From contig NZ_WKJP01000006.1 of NCBI RefSeq assembly GCF_009674585.1, forward strand, positions 62,001 through 126,000: DNA of 64,000 nt, read 5' to 3'. The DNA comes from Haloferax marinisediminis. GTDB taxonomy: Archaea; Halobacteriota; Halobacteria; Halobacteriales; Haloferacaceae. The notes beneath the pieces were generated by a model. The model saw nothing but the letters and a program-made list of their open reading frames with translations. It had not been told where the DNA came from and did not search any database. Below, piece after piece: positions 34,614 to 44,117 of this stretch (position 1 is the stretch's first letter; each line of letters starts with the position of its first letter). The position numbers were made by a program, and so were the translations under genes.

Positions 34614-35303
34614 ATGACCGACAAAATAGAGTTTAACCCAGAAAAGACAGCGGAATTGATTAAAAAACATGGGCGACATATCCACGACGAAGATGCTCAA
34701 GAAGAGAGGCTTCGTGACTTAATTCAATTAGACAAAGAGACAGACCTCAACCGCAGAAATTTGCAAAATAAGCTGCGTGAGAATTTTGATGAGCTTTCGA
34801 AACACAACGGTGAATTGCGACCCCACATTCGGTTTCCTCTTGACTCCGAAGCGTTTGAGAATGCGATTAAGAAGACTCTTGACGGAGAGGTAGCAGGCGT
34901 GAGCGCAGAAGGATATGTCATTGACTTCGACGCGTGGAATGACATGGGAACAATCCAGATGGGTATCGATATACAACAACTGATAGAGAGTACATTAACA
35001 AATCCAGATATGTGGGACGTCGAGTACTCTGGTCCTGATGACTATGATACTGTGATATCGTACTACGATGGTGAACCAGCACTCCTCCAACCAGAAGTGC
35101 AATCTAGAGAATTCCCTTCTCATTACGTTGTTGACACGTATTATACTACTCTCCTTCGAGATATGAGCAATGAGTGTGCTGAAGCAGTGGATACAATGCA
35201 TGAGGTTGTAGATGCAATCCCAGATGTCCACTGGGGAGGAGAACCAAAACTTACCAGAGTGGGTGCAACATATAGGTTCGCGTCAACGTTACGGGTCCGG
35301 TGA
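34614..35303 (+). CDS. hypothetical protein, 229 residues
   Basis: Best start is ATG 34614 (MTDKIEFNPEKTAELIKKHG). The N-terminal 80 residues are helical (DEDAQEERLRDLIQLDKETD), later FDAWNDMGTIQMGIDIQQLI, and the C-terminal half contains DMSNECAEAVDTMHEVVDAI. No known domain. A+T-richer than the helicase gene downstream. Function unknown. Confidence 0.6.
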   Translation: MTDKIEFNPEKTAELIKKHGRHIHDEDAQEERLRDLIQLDKETDLNRRNLQNKLRENFDELSKHNGELRPHIRFPLDSEAFENAIKKTLDGEVAGVSAEGYVIDFDAWNDMGTIQMGIDIQQLIESTLTNPDMWDVEYSGPDDYDTVISYYDGEPALLQPEVQSREFPSHYVVDTYYTTLLRDMSNECAEAVDTMHEVVDAIPDVHWGGEPKLTRVGATYRFASTLRVR

Positions 35304-35433
35304 ATCTCAAACGCGACTGAAGCAATCTGACCGCAAACTTCGACCCGTCCATCGAGGTTGAGCTTTGTATGTTTGATTTCAAGTGAATTTTTTCACCCAA
35401 AAAACTATGTTAGGGTCAATCATCGTTTTCCGC

Positions 35434-35781
35434 ATGGGTAATCGACGACGGAAAGACAAGGCGCACGATATCGGTGATTCAATGCCAGGGACATATGGCG
35501 ACAGCCAAGGGACGATTCACGATCGTCAAGGAGGAGGACCGACGTTCAATCCCGAAGATGATGTGATTGTACCAGGCGAGATTCACGAACAGTTCAACAA
35601 GGAAAAGCCGAGCAGCAATAATCCCAACCCGGACGCAGATACTGAAGAACAAGACGAGATAAGTAAACGAATGCGGTACGCGAAGAGATACGGCGATTCT
35701 TGGCCGGAGGACCGGAAACGTCGGTTCCTCCGCGAACACGATGTGTCGGCGGAGAAGATGGGTTGGAAAGTTACCGAATAG
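35434..35781 (+). CDS. small hydrophilic hypothetical protein
   Basis: 115 residues from ATG 35434 (MGNRRRKDKAHDIGDSMPGT); earlier starts at 35383 and 35407 add a hydrophobic stretch without support. Gly/Asp/Asn-rich and probably disordered in the first half, with a charged helix at the end (RMRYAKRYGDSWPEDRKRRF). It precedes the SF1 helicase gene by 87 bp. Function unknown. Confidence 0.55.
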   Translation: MGNRRRKDKAHDIGDSMPGTYGDSQGTIHDRQGGGPTFNPEDDVIVPGEIHEQFNKEKPSSNNPNPDADTEEQDEISKRMRYAKRYGDSWPEDRKRRFLREHDVSAEKMGWKVTE

Positions 35782-35868
35782 CCAAACTGAAAGTGCAGAG
35801 AACCTATAACACTGCTGGCCTCAATTTTCACCCGATGTTTGTTCCCACTAACTTAGATTCAGAATTTA

Positions 35869-38109
35869 ATGAATAGAGACATGGACGATAATCCGTTTCA
35901 AAATTGGTCGCGTGACAATGGAAGCCTCCTAAGTGCTTCTCTTACACAAGGCCAATATCCGCCAGTCTCCGTCGTCAAAGCCTACGAAAACGCGGTTGAG
36001 AAGCTCGACATAGGTGTTTTCGGAAAAGACGAGTACGTGATTCCGCTATTCGACTCGGAAGTTCCGAAACCCACTGGTGAGTATGTTCAGTACAAACCTG
36101 CGACGAAGAAAATCAAAATATACGACAGGGACAAAGGGCGCCTCAACTGGCTGCCGCCACAGAAAGTGTCGACAACGAATCTCGGCCAACGACTACGCTG
36201 GTGGATTCCAGAAATCAAACAAGGTGTCAAGACACTTGATGACGATCAAATACCTCCAAAAGCCGTCTCACCCATCAACACACTGAGTGATAGTGAGACG
36301 TCCGAGTTCTTTGCCGAGATGCGTGGGGTCGTCAAACAGGAACGAAGGGCCAATAAGGAGAACAACAGAGAAAGATTTGACGAGCTCAGACTGGAATCCG
36401 CCATTCATAGAGGATTGATGGCAGGGCCTCTTGTTCCGATTACCACAGTATCGTATGAAGGGGATAGGGCGTACAAATTCCAACTCACGACTGAAGATAC
36501 TGACGACGATACGGACCCAAATCTCCGTGACGACGCCGGTATCTTCCCAGATAACGAATATATCGCTGGAGTGCGTGGTTACGAAAGCCAGAAACCGATT
36601 GAGATGGAAGCCGTCCATGTTGGAGATTCAGAATTGTGGCTTCGTCCACTGAACCGGCCGATTACACCAGGTTCACCACGTGACGATGCACTCACAGACA
36701 ATGAAGCAACGGTGTGGCTTCACGACCTACTTAATCCGCTTCCATACGAACGCCGACTGAACGCGATAAATAGGGTGAAAGTCAACCAGAAAAAGCGACA
36801 GCTTCTAACCGGAAATCGGGAAGTGACGTTTGGTTCTAGTAAGTATGCCGTTCCAGACCCATCTGTCGAGCTCAACGACTCGCAAGAAAAAGCCCTCGTC
36901 TGGGCAGAAGCCGCAAACAATTGCCTCTGTATTCACGGACCACCTGGAACCGGGAAGACGCGGACACTAACTGCTTATATCCGTGATGCTGTTGGTCGTG
37001 ATCAAAATGTCTTGATTACTGCACATTCCAACCAGGCCGTCGATAACCTCCTCGTAGGTGACAGCACTGTCGATGAACCAGAGGACGAAACGCTTCACGC
37101 AATGGCACAAGATGACGAGATAGACCTAACAATAGCGCGTTCCGGAAGCAACTCTGAAAACCGTGTCGTTAAACGATACTATGAAGGTGTAGCCGCAAAC
37201 GGGGCAGATGTCGTTGCAGCGACAACCAGCGGAGCAGCCCGGTTTTCTCCCGATACCTTTGACATCGGAATCGTCGATGAAGCCACGCAGGCGAGTCGCG
37301 CCGCGACTGCCATTGCGTTCAGTGCCTCCGAAAAGCTAATTCTTGCAGGGGATCACAAGCAACTTCCGCCGTTCGCCGCCTCCGACGACAAACTCGGTGA
37401 TGAGAAGCGACTCTCGCTCTTTGAAACACTGATGAACCGGTATAGCGACGATATCGCAGTCATGCTTCGTACGCAATACCGGATGAACGAGACCATTGCG
37501 GCCTTTCCGAACGAAGCCTTCTACGATGGCGAATTGAACACTGCTGACCGGAACCGTGACTGGACCGTTGATAACCTTTCACCACTGATGGGAATCCATA
37601 TCAAAGGGACTGAGCAAAAGCGGGCAGCAAGCCACTCCTACTACAATCCAGAAGAGGCCGAAGCAGCCGCAAAACAAGTGAAGTTACTTACCAACAGCGG
37701 ACTATCCCCTGCAGATATTGGTGTCATTGCGGCGTATAGGGGACAAATCAAAGAGATCAGGAAACAGCTTCGTGGGCTCGATATCAATCGAGTCCACCAA
37801 GTCTCCGTTAATACTGTTGATGCCTTCCAAGGGAGTGAACGTGAGGCAATCATTGTCTCGCTGGTTCGAAGCAATAGCGCCGCATCAACTGGCTTCTTGA
37901 CAATGCCCGACGAGGGCCCACGTCGGCTCAACGTAGCGCTTACTCGCGGTCGGAAACGTTTGGTAGTAATTGGTGATTGGGACACGCTGGGTACGCGCGC
38001 CTCACATCGAGCCCCCGACGAAAGCTGTGCACAGTTATATGCCGAATTAGAAGACCAAATTCGGGGAATAGAGAAAATGCTTGATGCGGAACCCCAGTCT
38101 TTCCAGTAA
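35869..38109 (+). CDS. superfamily 1 (Upf1/Dna2-like) helicase
   Basis: 746 residues. ATG 35869 or 35881. Walker A CIHGPPGTGKTRTLTAYI near residue 355, QAVDNLLV, Walker B DIGIVDEATQASRA near 468, LILAGDHKQLPPFAAS, LRTQYRMNETIAAFPNEAFY, then VNTVDAFQGSEREAIIVSLV and RRLNVALTRGRKRLVVIGD at the C-terminus. These are the motifs I to VI of the AAA_11/AAA_12 pair in Upf1-like DNA/RNA helicases. The N-terminal 330 residues may bind nucleic acid. Such helicases occur in several antiviral operons, but none of the neighbours is coupled here. Confidence 0.9.
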   Translation: MNRDMDDNPFQNWSRDNGSLLSASLTQGQYPPVSVVKAYENAVEKLDIGVFGKDEYVIPLFDSEVPKPTGEYVQYKPATKKIKIYDRDKGRLNWLPPQKVSTTNLGQRLRWWIPEIKQGVKTLDDDQIPPKAVSPINTLSDSETSEFFAEMRGVVKQERRANKENNRERFDELRLESAIHRGLMAGPLVPITTVSYEGDRAYKFQLTTEDTDDDTDPNLRDDAGIFPDNEYIAGVRGYESQKPIEMEAVHVGDSELWLRPLNRPITPGSPRDDALTDNEATVWLHDLLNPLPYERRLNAINRVKVNQKKRQLLTGNREVTFGSSKYAVPDPSVELNDSQEKALVWAEAANNCLCIHGPPGTGKTRTLTAYIRDAVGRDQNVLITAHSNQAVDNLLVGDSTVDEPEDETLHAMAQDDEIDLTIARSGSNSENRVVKRYYEGVAANGADVVAATTSGAARFSPDTFDIGIVDEATQASRAATAIAFSASEKLILAGDHKQLPPFAASDDKLGDEKRLSLFETLMNRYSDDIAVMLRTQYRMNETIAAFPNEAFYDGELNTADRNRDWTVDNLSPLMGIHIKGTEQKRAASHSYYNPEEAEAAAKQVKLLTNSGLSPADIGVIAAYRGQIKEIRKQLRGLDINRVHQVSVNTVDAFQGSEREAIIVSLVRSNSAASTGFLTMPDEGPRRLNVALTRGRKRLVVIGDWDTLGTRASHRAPDESCAQLYAELEDQIRGIEKMLDAEPQSFQ

Positions 38110-38195
38110 AACTGTGGCGGACTTTCATCAAATTTGAGGCCACGCACCACGTTCGAGAGATTACTCGATGTAATCAAATTCGGATTATCCCAGAC

Positions 38196-38429
38196 GTGTA
38201 TAGATATGTCTACTATGGATTATTACAACGCCTTCCGGCTAACATCGGCCACGGTAGACAATATCGGACTCGGTGCCCCCAATGTGGCAACCAAGTCAAA
38301 GTCATCACTAACGATCATGCTACTGCTAGGACGATTCCAAGTGCGGGTACAGCATCTACAGAGATGGTCGAGTCTCCGCGAGAGATTCTCTCATACGGTG
38401 AATTTGGATATTTAATTGCTCTAATATAA
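38196..38429 (+). CDS. possible small CPxCG protein
   Basis: A 77-residue frame from GTG 38196 contains RTRCPQCGNQVKVITND, a knuckle-like motif, and ends REILSYGEFGYLIALI. Only one CxxC is present. Overlapping frames are no better. This may be a small zinc protein or a relic. The rest of the 38110-38632 gap holds no supported gene. Confidence 0.3.
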   Translation: MYRYVYYGLLQRLPANIGHGRQYRTRCPQCGNQVKVITNDHATARTIPSAGTASTEMVESPREILSYGEFGYLIALI

Positions 38430-38632
38430 CATCAGTGAGCACTGGTCCTGAGAGACCCAACCGATGTGTCTTCTTGAACCCAACTAAGAATCCAGTTTCC
38501 CGATGTAGTGCTGTTGAGTTGACCACGAATCGTTCTTCTATGTTGTCCCTTAAGTACGAGCTGCTAGATTACGAGAGGGACCTTCTCGAAGACATCGGGC
38601 CACAGAAAGCTCAATTTATAGATGATAAATCT

Positions 38633-39742
38633 TTACTCAATAGTGAAATTTCTATCATCAAGATTTTGGAAGAAGTCATCTTCAAGTAGGTTAGAGACTT
38701 GATCTGTGACTTCAAGAATTTCTTGTGAATAGAGCTGTAATAGCACTTCTCGAGGAGTATTGTTTTCTATCTCTTTGGCTATCCACTCCACATCTGCTTC
38801 CATGAGGGCGGTGGATACGACTCTCCCAGTTGTTTGTCTATCAATCTCTAATGCAGCGCCAATGGTGGCGCCTACTAAACCACCATTTTTCCCACCAATA
38901 CTTTCACCCGCGTGTTTCCAGGTTATTACTGATTGGGATATCTTATACGAATCCAAGTCATTTATTCGAATACGTGCATTAGTACCCGAATTTTTTGATA
39001 ATTCTCTCCACAATGCATATCCTCCTCCTATAATAAATCCAGCTACTGCTCCATATCCTCCTCGAAGTGCTCCGAGTTTTGCACCATTTGCCGCATATTT
39101 AACAACAGTCTCAACATCGATTTTCTTAGCAAGATTAGTGAGCTCATATAATTTATTTTTCAATATTTTCTTTGCATCATCATAATTCACCTCCTCAGTC
39201 CAGAACTTGGAAGACTCATTTACACTACCTGCTTTTTCTTTTATATACATCTGTGCACTTTTCCCTTCTTTTTCGAAACCAATCTCCGACAAACTAATTT
39301 TGTATACATAGTCGTTTGTCCATATTTTCACAGATTCACCACTGAAAATACCGAATTTGAACCTATTTATTTCCCCGTATCGTGTAGAAATAACTCGTCG
39401 TTGCGCTCCGTTTTTATAGACTAATACTAGTCGTTTGTCTGTTATGAGAAACATCGCTGGGTAAATTCGAGTAGTAACTAACCCATGTTCATCTCCGAAA
39501 GGGTCAGTTCCCCCCTCAAAATATAGATTGCAATTATGAAACATATATTGGAGTTGTTCCCCATAATTCACATACACATGGAACGGCCCCTCCAATCGTT
39601 GAGTGAAGGGAATCATTGTGGCTACTACCTGGGGTGCTTCCGACAACCGACCCAGTGTTACCGTTTCACTCTCTGATCCTGCAAACACATCTTCTATCGA
39701 CCGAGTTCCAAATTGAACATTATCGTCTGAATGTTTATTCAT
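38633..39742 (-). CDS. PH-like domain protein with glycine-zipper membrane segment
   Basis: 369 residues when started at ATG 39742 (MNKHSDDNVQFGTRS); the frame is open to 39838 but the extension is hydrophobic and A+T-rich. Residues about 90-170 resemble a bacterial PH-like domain: YPAMFLITDKRLVLVYKNGA and SVKIWTNDYVYKISLSEIGF. A glycine-rich hydrophobic stretch follows (GAKLGALRGGYGAVAGFIIG) and another near GGLVGATIGAALE, both of glycine-zipper type. The C-terminus is helical and acidic. Base composition is clearly lower in G+C than the neighbours, a sign of transfer. A pore-forming or membrane-associated effector is possible; unproven. Confidence 0.7.
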   Translation of the reverse strand: MNKHSDDNVQFGTRSIEDVFAGSESETVTLGRLSEAPQVVATMIPFTQRLEGPFHVYVNYGEQLQYMFHNCNLYFEGGTDPFGDEHGLVTTRIYPAMFLITDKRLVLVYKNGAQRRVISTRYGEINRFKFGIFSGESVKIWTNDYVYKISLSEIGFEKEGKSAQMYIKEKAGSVNESSKFWTEEVNYDDAKKILKNKLYELTNLAKKIDVETVVKYAANGAKLGALRGGYGAVAGFIIGGGYALWRELSKNSGTNARIRINDLDSYKISQSVITWKHAGESIGGKNGGLVGATIGAALEIDRQTTGRVVSTALMEADVEWIAKEIENNTPREVLLQLYSQEILEVTDQVSNLLEDDFFQNLDDRNFTIE

Positions 39743-40355
39743 CCTATAATTAGACAATGTACAAATATAAATATGTAACCGAAAACATATTAACGAACAA
39801 TCAGTGCCGTCGAGGCTAATTTGCCAGGAGATGAACATCTACTGCCATCTGATTTCGGCAAAACCTTGTCGAATGTACGACCATATCTCATCAATTAATA
39901 ATAGAGTGTATGAAACTTCCTGAGAGCCACAATCAGTAATGCCTCGGTGAAACATTCGATGCGTCGGTGGCGTTCGGCGGCGAGCGATGGTCAGACTGCA
40001 ATCCACCTCTGGACCGGGCTTAGTGCTTGTCGGTGACGAATGATGGTTTGGAGGAAGAATTGTACCGTCGCGTTGCCGCACAAGATAATAACCCGTTCAA
40101 TTTCCCCCATTTATCACCGAAGTCCAGTTGAGGTCGTGCATTTGAGTTGCCTGCTGGTGCTTGACGGTAACATATTCTAGTGACTAGATATCCGCGACCG
40201 TATGAGACAGGTACATAGCCACCGGTACACAGATGGGCTCGCCAGCGGTTGTCCTTGGATATCATTACCGTTGTCACCAGAATCCAAACCGCAGGTGTGT
40301 CGCGGATTTATCACTGCCCGGTACAGTTATCCAGCTATCAATTATCTTGTGATTC
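39743..40355. other. intergenic region, no gene supported
   Basis: About 610 bp between divergent genes. Frames on both strands are of poor quality. It must contain the promoters of the PH-like gene and of the CARF/PIN pair. No strong repeat seen. Confidence 0.4.
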
Positions 40356-40826
40356 ATGACCAAGGTCTGGATTACCACGATGAGCACCCACATCGAGGCG
40401 GTCATCAACCCTCTTCTCGCTGCGAGCGAAGACGAGTTCGTTCCTGATGTCATCCATCTCTTGAGTAATCCGGGAATCGAGTCGAAAGTCCCGTTAGTCC
40501 AAGAGATGATGACTGCGGTGACTGATGCTTATGGGTCTGGGCCAGCGGAAGTCAAAGTGACCACTCTTGACACTGAGACTGACTTCGCGGGGGTCATCAG
40601 TCACATCCGTGATCCAATTGCGGCCGCACACCCCTCTGATGTCGTTGCTGTAGACGTGACTCCAGGGCGGAAGTTTATGTCGGCTATCTCATTTCAGGCA
40701 GGAATCCAATTTGCTGCAGACCACGTGTACTATCTCTATCTCGACTCCGATCGCCACTTCGGTGATCTCCTTCCAGATATCCCGACTACCGCCGCTCAAC
40801 TCATCGACTTCACGGAGGAGTTGTAA
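40356..40826 (+). CDS. CARF-like (cyclic-oligonucleotide sensor) protein
   Basis: 156 residues. KVWITTMSTHIEAVINPLLA fits the first strand and helix of a CARF Rossmann fold, so ATG 40356 is favoured over 40380. Residues about 95-115 give DVVAVDVTPGRKFMSAISFQ, the D-x-T-x-G-x-K-like loop that in CARF proteins contacts cyclic oligoadenylate. AADHVYYLYLD follows as the next strand. It has no effector domain of its own; the stop is directly followed by the ATG of a PIN protein (TAAATG). It probably senses a nucleotide signal and controls that nuclease. Confidence 0.7.
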   Translation: MTKVWITTMSTHIEAVINPLLAASEDEFVPDVIHLLSNPGIESKVPLVQEMMTAVTDAYGSGPAEVKVTTLDTETDFAGVISHIRDPIAAAHPSDVVAVDVTPGRKFMSAISFQAGIQFAADHVYYLYLDSDRHFGDLLPDIPTTAAQLIDFTEEL

Positions 40827-41873
40827 ATGCTATTGAGCCGCAAACATATTCTCCCACTACTGAACGCTCTGTATCGAACGGGTACAAATCGAATCTCCGT
40901 GTCCCATCCTGCAACCGAGATTGGAGAACTCCTAGAAATTCGACTCAAGCATCCGAATGAGACGTCCGTCCGGTTGACAATGGATCTGGGTGACCTCAAT
41001 GAAGGTCGTGAAGAGATCCGTCGACGATATGGTGAAACCGTACACAATGACCTCCCAGACGCTGATGAATACGTCCGTGCTGTTACAGCGGGAGGATTAG
41101 TTCCTGTTGCGAACGTATCCGAGATTCACGAGTATATTTCACGACATGGGTATCGCGATCTTGAGGCGGGGCATGGCCCACTCGTTCTTGGTATCGATAC
41201 AAACATCATCCCCTGGGAACTCCCACGGATACTCGATCTCGATCATAAGTATGGGACTACCGACGATGCCGGAAGACGACCGACAAACGGCTACGCACTC
41301 GCAACGGGTGTGAAAGAGGAACTCGACTGGCACTACAAGCATTATGAAACGAACTCACTTGTCGAGGCATTCGGACCAGAGTTCGAACGACTCACAAATC
41401 AACCAGCAGGTAGCAATCGGCAAGGGTTCCTGGGTCTGTATGCATACCGCGCGTTGATGGCAGGGCGAAACGTCGACCGTGTCGAGACCGGGACAGGCGA
41501 CGAGAGTATCGTGTCTGGATATCTCGAGTATCAACAGAACTCACGGAAAAAACCGCTTCTCCTGAGTAATGACCGCGGATTTGTGGAGCGGTCGGTCGAT
41601 GCAGGGCTATTATCCCAGCACGTTTCGTTCACGCCCGTGCTTCCACGAACCGTGTCTGCAACGTGGAAAGAAATTGCAGATACACTCTATCTACTTTCAG
41701 TCATATTCGGTGCCCTCAACCTTCCAAAAGTCACGCTCTTCGGTGTGTGGAACGGTAAATCAGGACTCGGATGGCAACATGAGAAGCTATCGTGTCAATT
41801 CCGAAGTCCAAAACTCGAGCCACTCGTCGAGCGTCAGATGCGTGTACTTGACGCGTACGACGATATTCGTTGA
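40827..41873 (+). CDS. PIN-domain nuclease paired with the CARF protein
   Basis: 348 residues. The N-terminal 110 residues are an unrecognised, partly beta domain. The PIN core has VLGIDTNIIPWELPR near residue 130 (first catalytic Asp), GVKEELDWHY (Glu), GDESIVSGYLEYQ (acidic pair) and KPLLLSNDRGFVER (last Asp). PIN enzymes cut RNA. Start immediately after the CARF gene, so the two are one transcription unit. No CRISPR array or cas gene is in the window, so the activating signal must come from elsewhere or from an unknown source. Confidence 0.78.
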   Translation: MLLSRKHILPLLNALYRTGTNRISVSHPATEIGELLEIRLKHPNETSVRLTMDLGDLNEGREEIRRRYGETVHNDLPDADEYVRAVTAGGLVPVANVSEIHEYISRHGYRDLEAGHGPLVLGIDTNIIPWELPRILDLDHKYGTTDDAGRRPTNGYALATGVKEELDWHYKHYETNSLVEAFGPEFERLTNQPAGSNRQGFLGLYAYRALMAGRNVDRVETGTGDESIVSGYLEYQQNSRKKPLLLSNDRGFVERSVDAGLLSQHVSFTPVLPRTVSATWKEIADTLYLLSVIFGALNLPKVTLFGVWNGKSGLGWQHEKLSCQFRSPKLEPLVERQMRVLDAYDDIR

Positions 41874-42124
41874 TTGGTGGCAAATTTGAATCCGATTGTG
41901 GGAAATATATCCTATACATGGGCCCTTGAAAAGAATACATATCCTGTTGAAAACCCTCACACTTTGACAGGAGTGTCGTGCCTGAATATAGGGAGTGTAG
42001 TCAGCAACCTTCCCGTCACCTAGTCACGATATTTTGGATGGCATTGACGTTGATTACTCCTGCAAACATGACCCACTGAGACACCATTGAGCCTTAGAAA
42101 GTGTACCTCTGGTTTTCCGGATAC
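41874..42124. other. intergenic region between convergent genes
   Basis: About 250 bp. No gene, repeat or clear hairpin terminator was found. Confidence 0.4.
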
Positions 42125-43141
42125 CTATCCACTTTCATTCTGAAGAGTGTGCGAAATGATCTCGTGGGTCGCATCCCGGCAGGTGTCCATTCTCTCGATA
42201 ACTACTTCTTCCAATGTTTCTTCAGTAGATTTCCCATCTCGAGCAGTCAGTTGATTACGTTCGTAGAGCTCACACAGTTCTCTAACTTTTTCTACACCAG
42301 CACTATTAGATTCTGTGACCATGTTAATTGCTCTGAGAGGTATTATCTCAGAAGCAAGAAGGAGTGCTTTGATCCTTCTATTAGCCTTTTGAATCCGGAT
42401 TACAACACTACCATCTTCAAATTCAAGATCAGAGGTAACCTCATCTGGATTCTCCTCAACATACCCTCGGAGCTCACTTTGGAGCGAATCGTAGATATGA
42501 TCAACCTCTCGTTCGATGGCTTCAACATCGGCATTATGCGACTCTTCGAACGTGATTTGAGATCTGTGCTCCTGGGAATCCTGTTGCGGTGACGTTTCGG
42601 ATTCACTTGGATTTAGAACTGTAGATTGGTCGGATCTATGTCCTGATTTTTTATCACCGACTCGTTGGATTATGCTGCCATACTTCTCCTGAAGTTCATC
42701 ATCGTTCTCAACATATGTTTCAAGAATCCCGACCGTAGACAGCATGATTACTGATTCAGCTATATCACTGAGTCCGATTATCCCAATTCCTTTTTCATGA
42801 GCAAGCTCCACAACATCCGCGCCCAGTGGCCGATGTACGATGATGGACAAGCGAGAGGTGGGATTGGATGGTATCTTGCTGACAAGTTCCTCAATTCGCC
42901 GAGTTGTTAATTCGCCGTCGTCGTAGTGAAGGATAGATGTAGACTCTGGGTACGGTAGAGATTTCGTCGCCTGAACATCGCCTATATGATTAGAATTCGC
43001 AATCGTAACATTGGGTTTCCAACCACGTACTGCACAAAGATCCGCTATGAGATGAGCAAAGCTAATCGCGTCAAGATCATTGAGAATTTGGAATACAACC
43101 TCTCTATCGTTAGAGCCTGAGAGTGGCATACTTGTACCCAT
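42125..43141 (-). CDS. Mrr-like protein with degenerate catalytic site
   Basis: 338 residues from 43141 (a second ATG at 43129). The N-terminal 130 residues have an Mrr-like order of elements: FAHLIADLCAVRGWKPNVTI, then GDVQATKSLPYPESTSILHY, and SIIVHRPLGADVVELAHEKG with IGIIGLSDI. The Asp of GDVQA is present but the usual QxK/ExK is replaced by ILHYDD, so cleavage activity is doubtful. A Ser/Gln-rich linker leads to a helical C-terminal half (DVEAIEREVDHIYDSLQSEL). It may bind DNA without cutting it. Confidence 0.6.
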   Translation of the reverse strand: MGTSMPLSGSNDREVVFQILNDLDAISFAHLIADLCAVRGWKPNVTIANSNHIGDVQATKSLPYPESTSILHYDDGELTTRRIEELVSKIPSNPTSRLSIIVHRPLGADVVELAHEKGIGIIGLSDIAESVIMLSTVGILETYVENDDELQEKYGSIIQRVGDKKSGHRSDQSTVLNPSESETSPQQDSQEHRSQITFEESHNADVEAIEREVDHIYDSLQSELRGYVEENPDEVTSDLEFEDGSVVIRIQKANRRIKALLLASEIIPLRAINMVTESNSAGVEKVRELCELYERNQLTARDGKSTEETLEEVVIERMDTCRDATHEIISHTLQNESG

Positions 43142-43418
43142 TAATCAAGTAATGAATAGTTTTGGGTGGTTCTGCTGAGATGGCAAGACGTCGGCCTATG
43201 ATGATAAATTGGATTTCCCGTCAGACGTCGAATCACTGGTAACCGATACGGGCCCTGTATTCAGCACAGTATCTAAAAACAATCAGCGACTGAGAGGTTC
43301 AGCAGATCCAAAACACACTAATTCGTCTCCGTTGGATCGACACAGAGAGGTCTGGTGAGTTATTCGATTTAGCTAGATGAATTATCTAGTTGTAGATATA
43401 ATAGCAAATTGATTACAC

Positions 43419-44012
43419 ATGCCAAAAGAAAATCGTACTGAGCTCGATATCGCCTCGTATATGGGGGACAACTCCTACCCATGGCAATTTTCTGTGACAC
43501 GTTCAACAAATGAGATTGTGATAACGCAGGCTCGTGGTCCAGAAGATAAATTTGACCCAGTTATCAAACAATTCGAGATTAAGGATAGCCCAATCGACGA
43601 CGAGCCACAGTCGTTTCAGCACACAGTTATTCGCCGTGTGTGGACTGAAGACCCCAACGAGCCAAATGTGCGTTCCCAGCGAAGTGAAGGCCGTATCGTT
43701 GAAACTCTCCTTCATGACAAACGTGGCTGGCACCTCGACCGTCCAGAGCCACGTTCACCAATCGAAAGTTCAGATTGGGAGACCACATATTACCAAACCA
43801 ACTATCCGGGAATCACCGTCTCAGACGGGACTATTCGTTCACAGACCGAGGACGAATTGCAATTTACCGAAGAGCGTAACTATCGTATCTCGAAGGAGTT
43901 GTTCGAGACGTACGATTCAGGGTACGTACTCTCCTACCATGAAGTCAATGAGGAATCTCGTTCATGTGGAATGTGGGAGACAGCCAATGCGACCGCATAT
44001 CGACTTCTTTAG
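43419..44012 (+). CDS. hypothetical protein, 197 residues
   Basis: From ATG 43419 (MPKENRTELDIASYMGDNSY). Beta-rich (WQFSVTRSTNEIVITQARGP), then RRVWTEDPNEPNVRSQRSEG and DSGYVLSYHEVNEES. No catalytic motif or membrane segment. It lies 105 bp upstream of the ADP-ribosylglycohydrolase gene on the same strand, so it may be a partner or substrate. Function unknown. Confidence 0.6.
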   Translation: MPKENRTELDIASYMGDNSYPWQFSVTRSTNEIVITQARGPEDKFDPVIKQFEIKDSPIDDEPQSFQHTVIRRVWTEDPNEPNVRSQRSEGRIVETLLHDKRGWHLDRPEPRSPIESSDWETTYYQTNYPGITVSDGTIRSQTEDELQFTEERNYRISKELFETYDSGYVLSYHEVNEESRSCGMWETANATAYRLL

Positions 44013-44117
44013 TTCTTGTAGGCTAGTTTTGAGACAACTGAGTTGGGTCGGCGTCAGCGTTCTCGAGGCACTGTTAATCGGTGTAGATTTACAATGCCGG
44101 CATGGCATCACGGTCAC

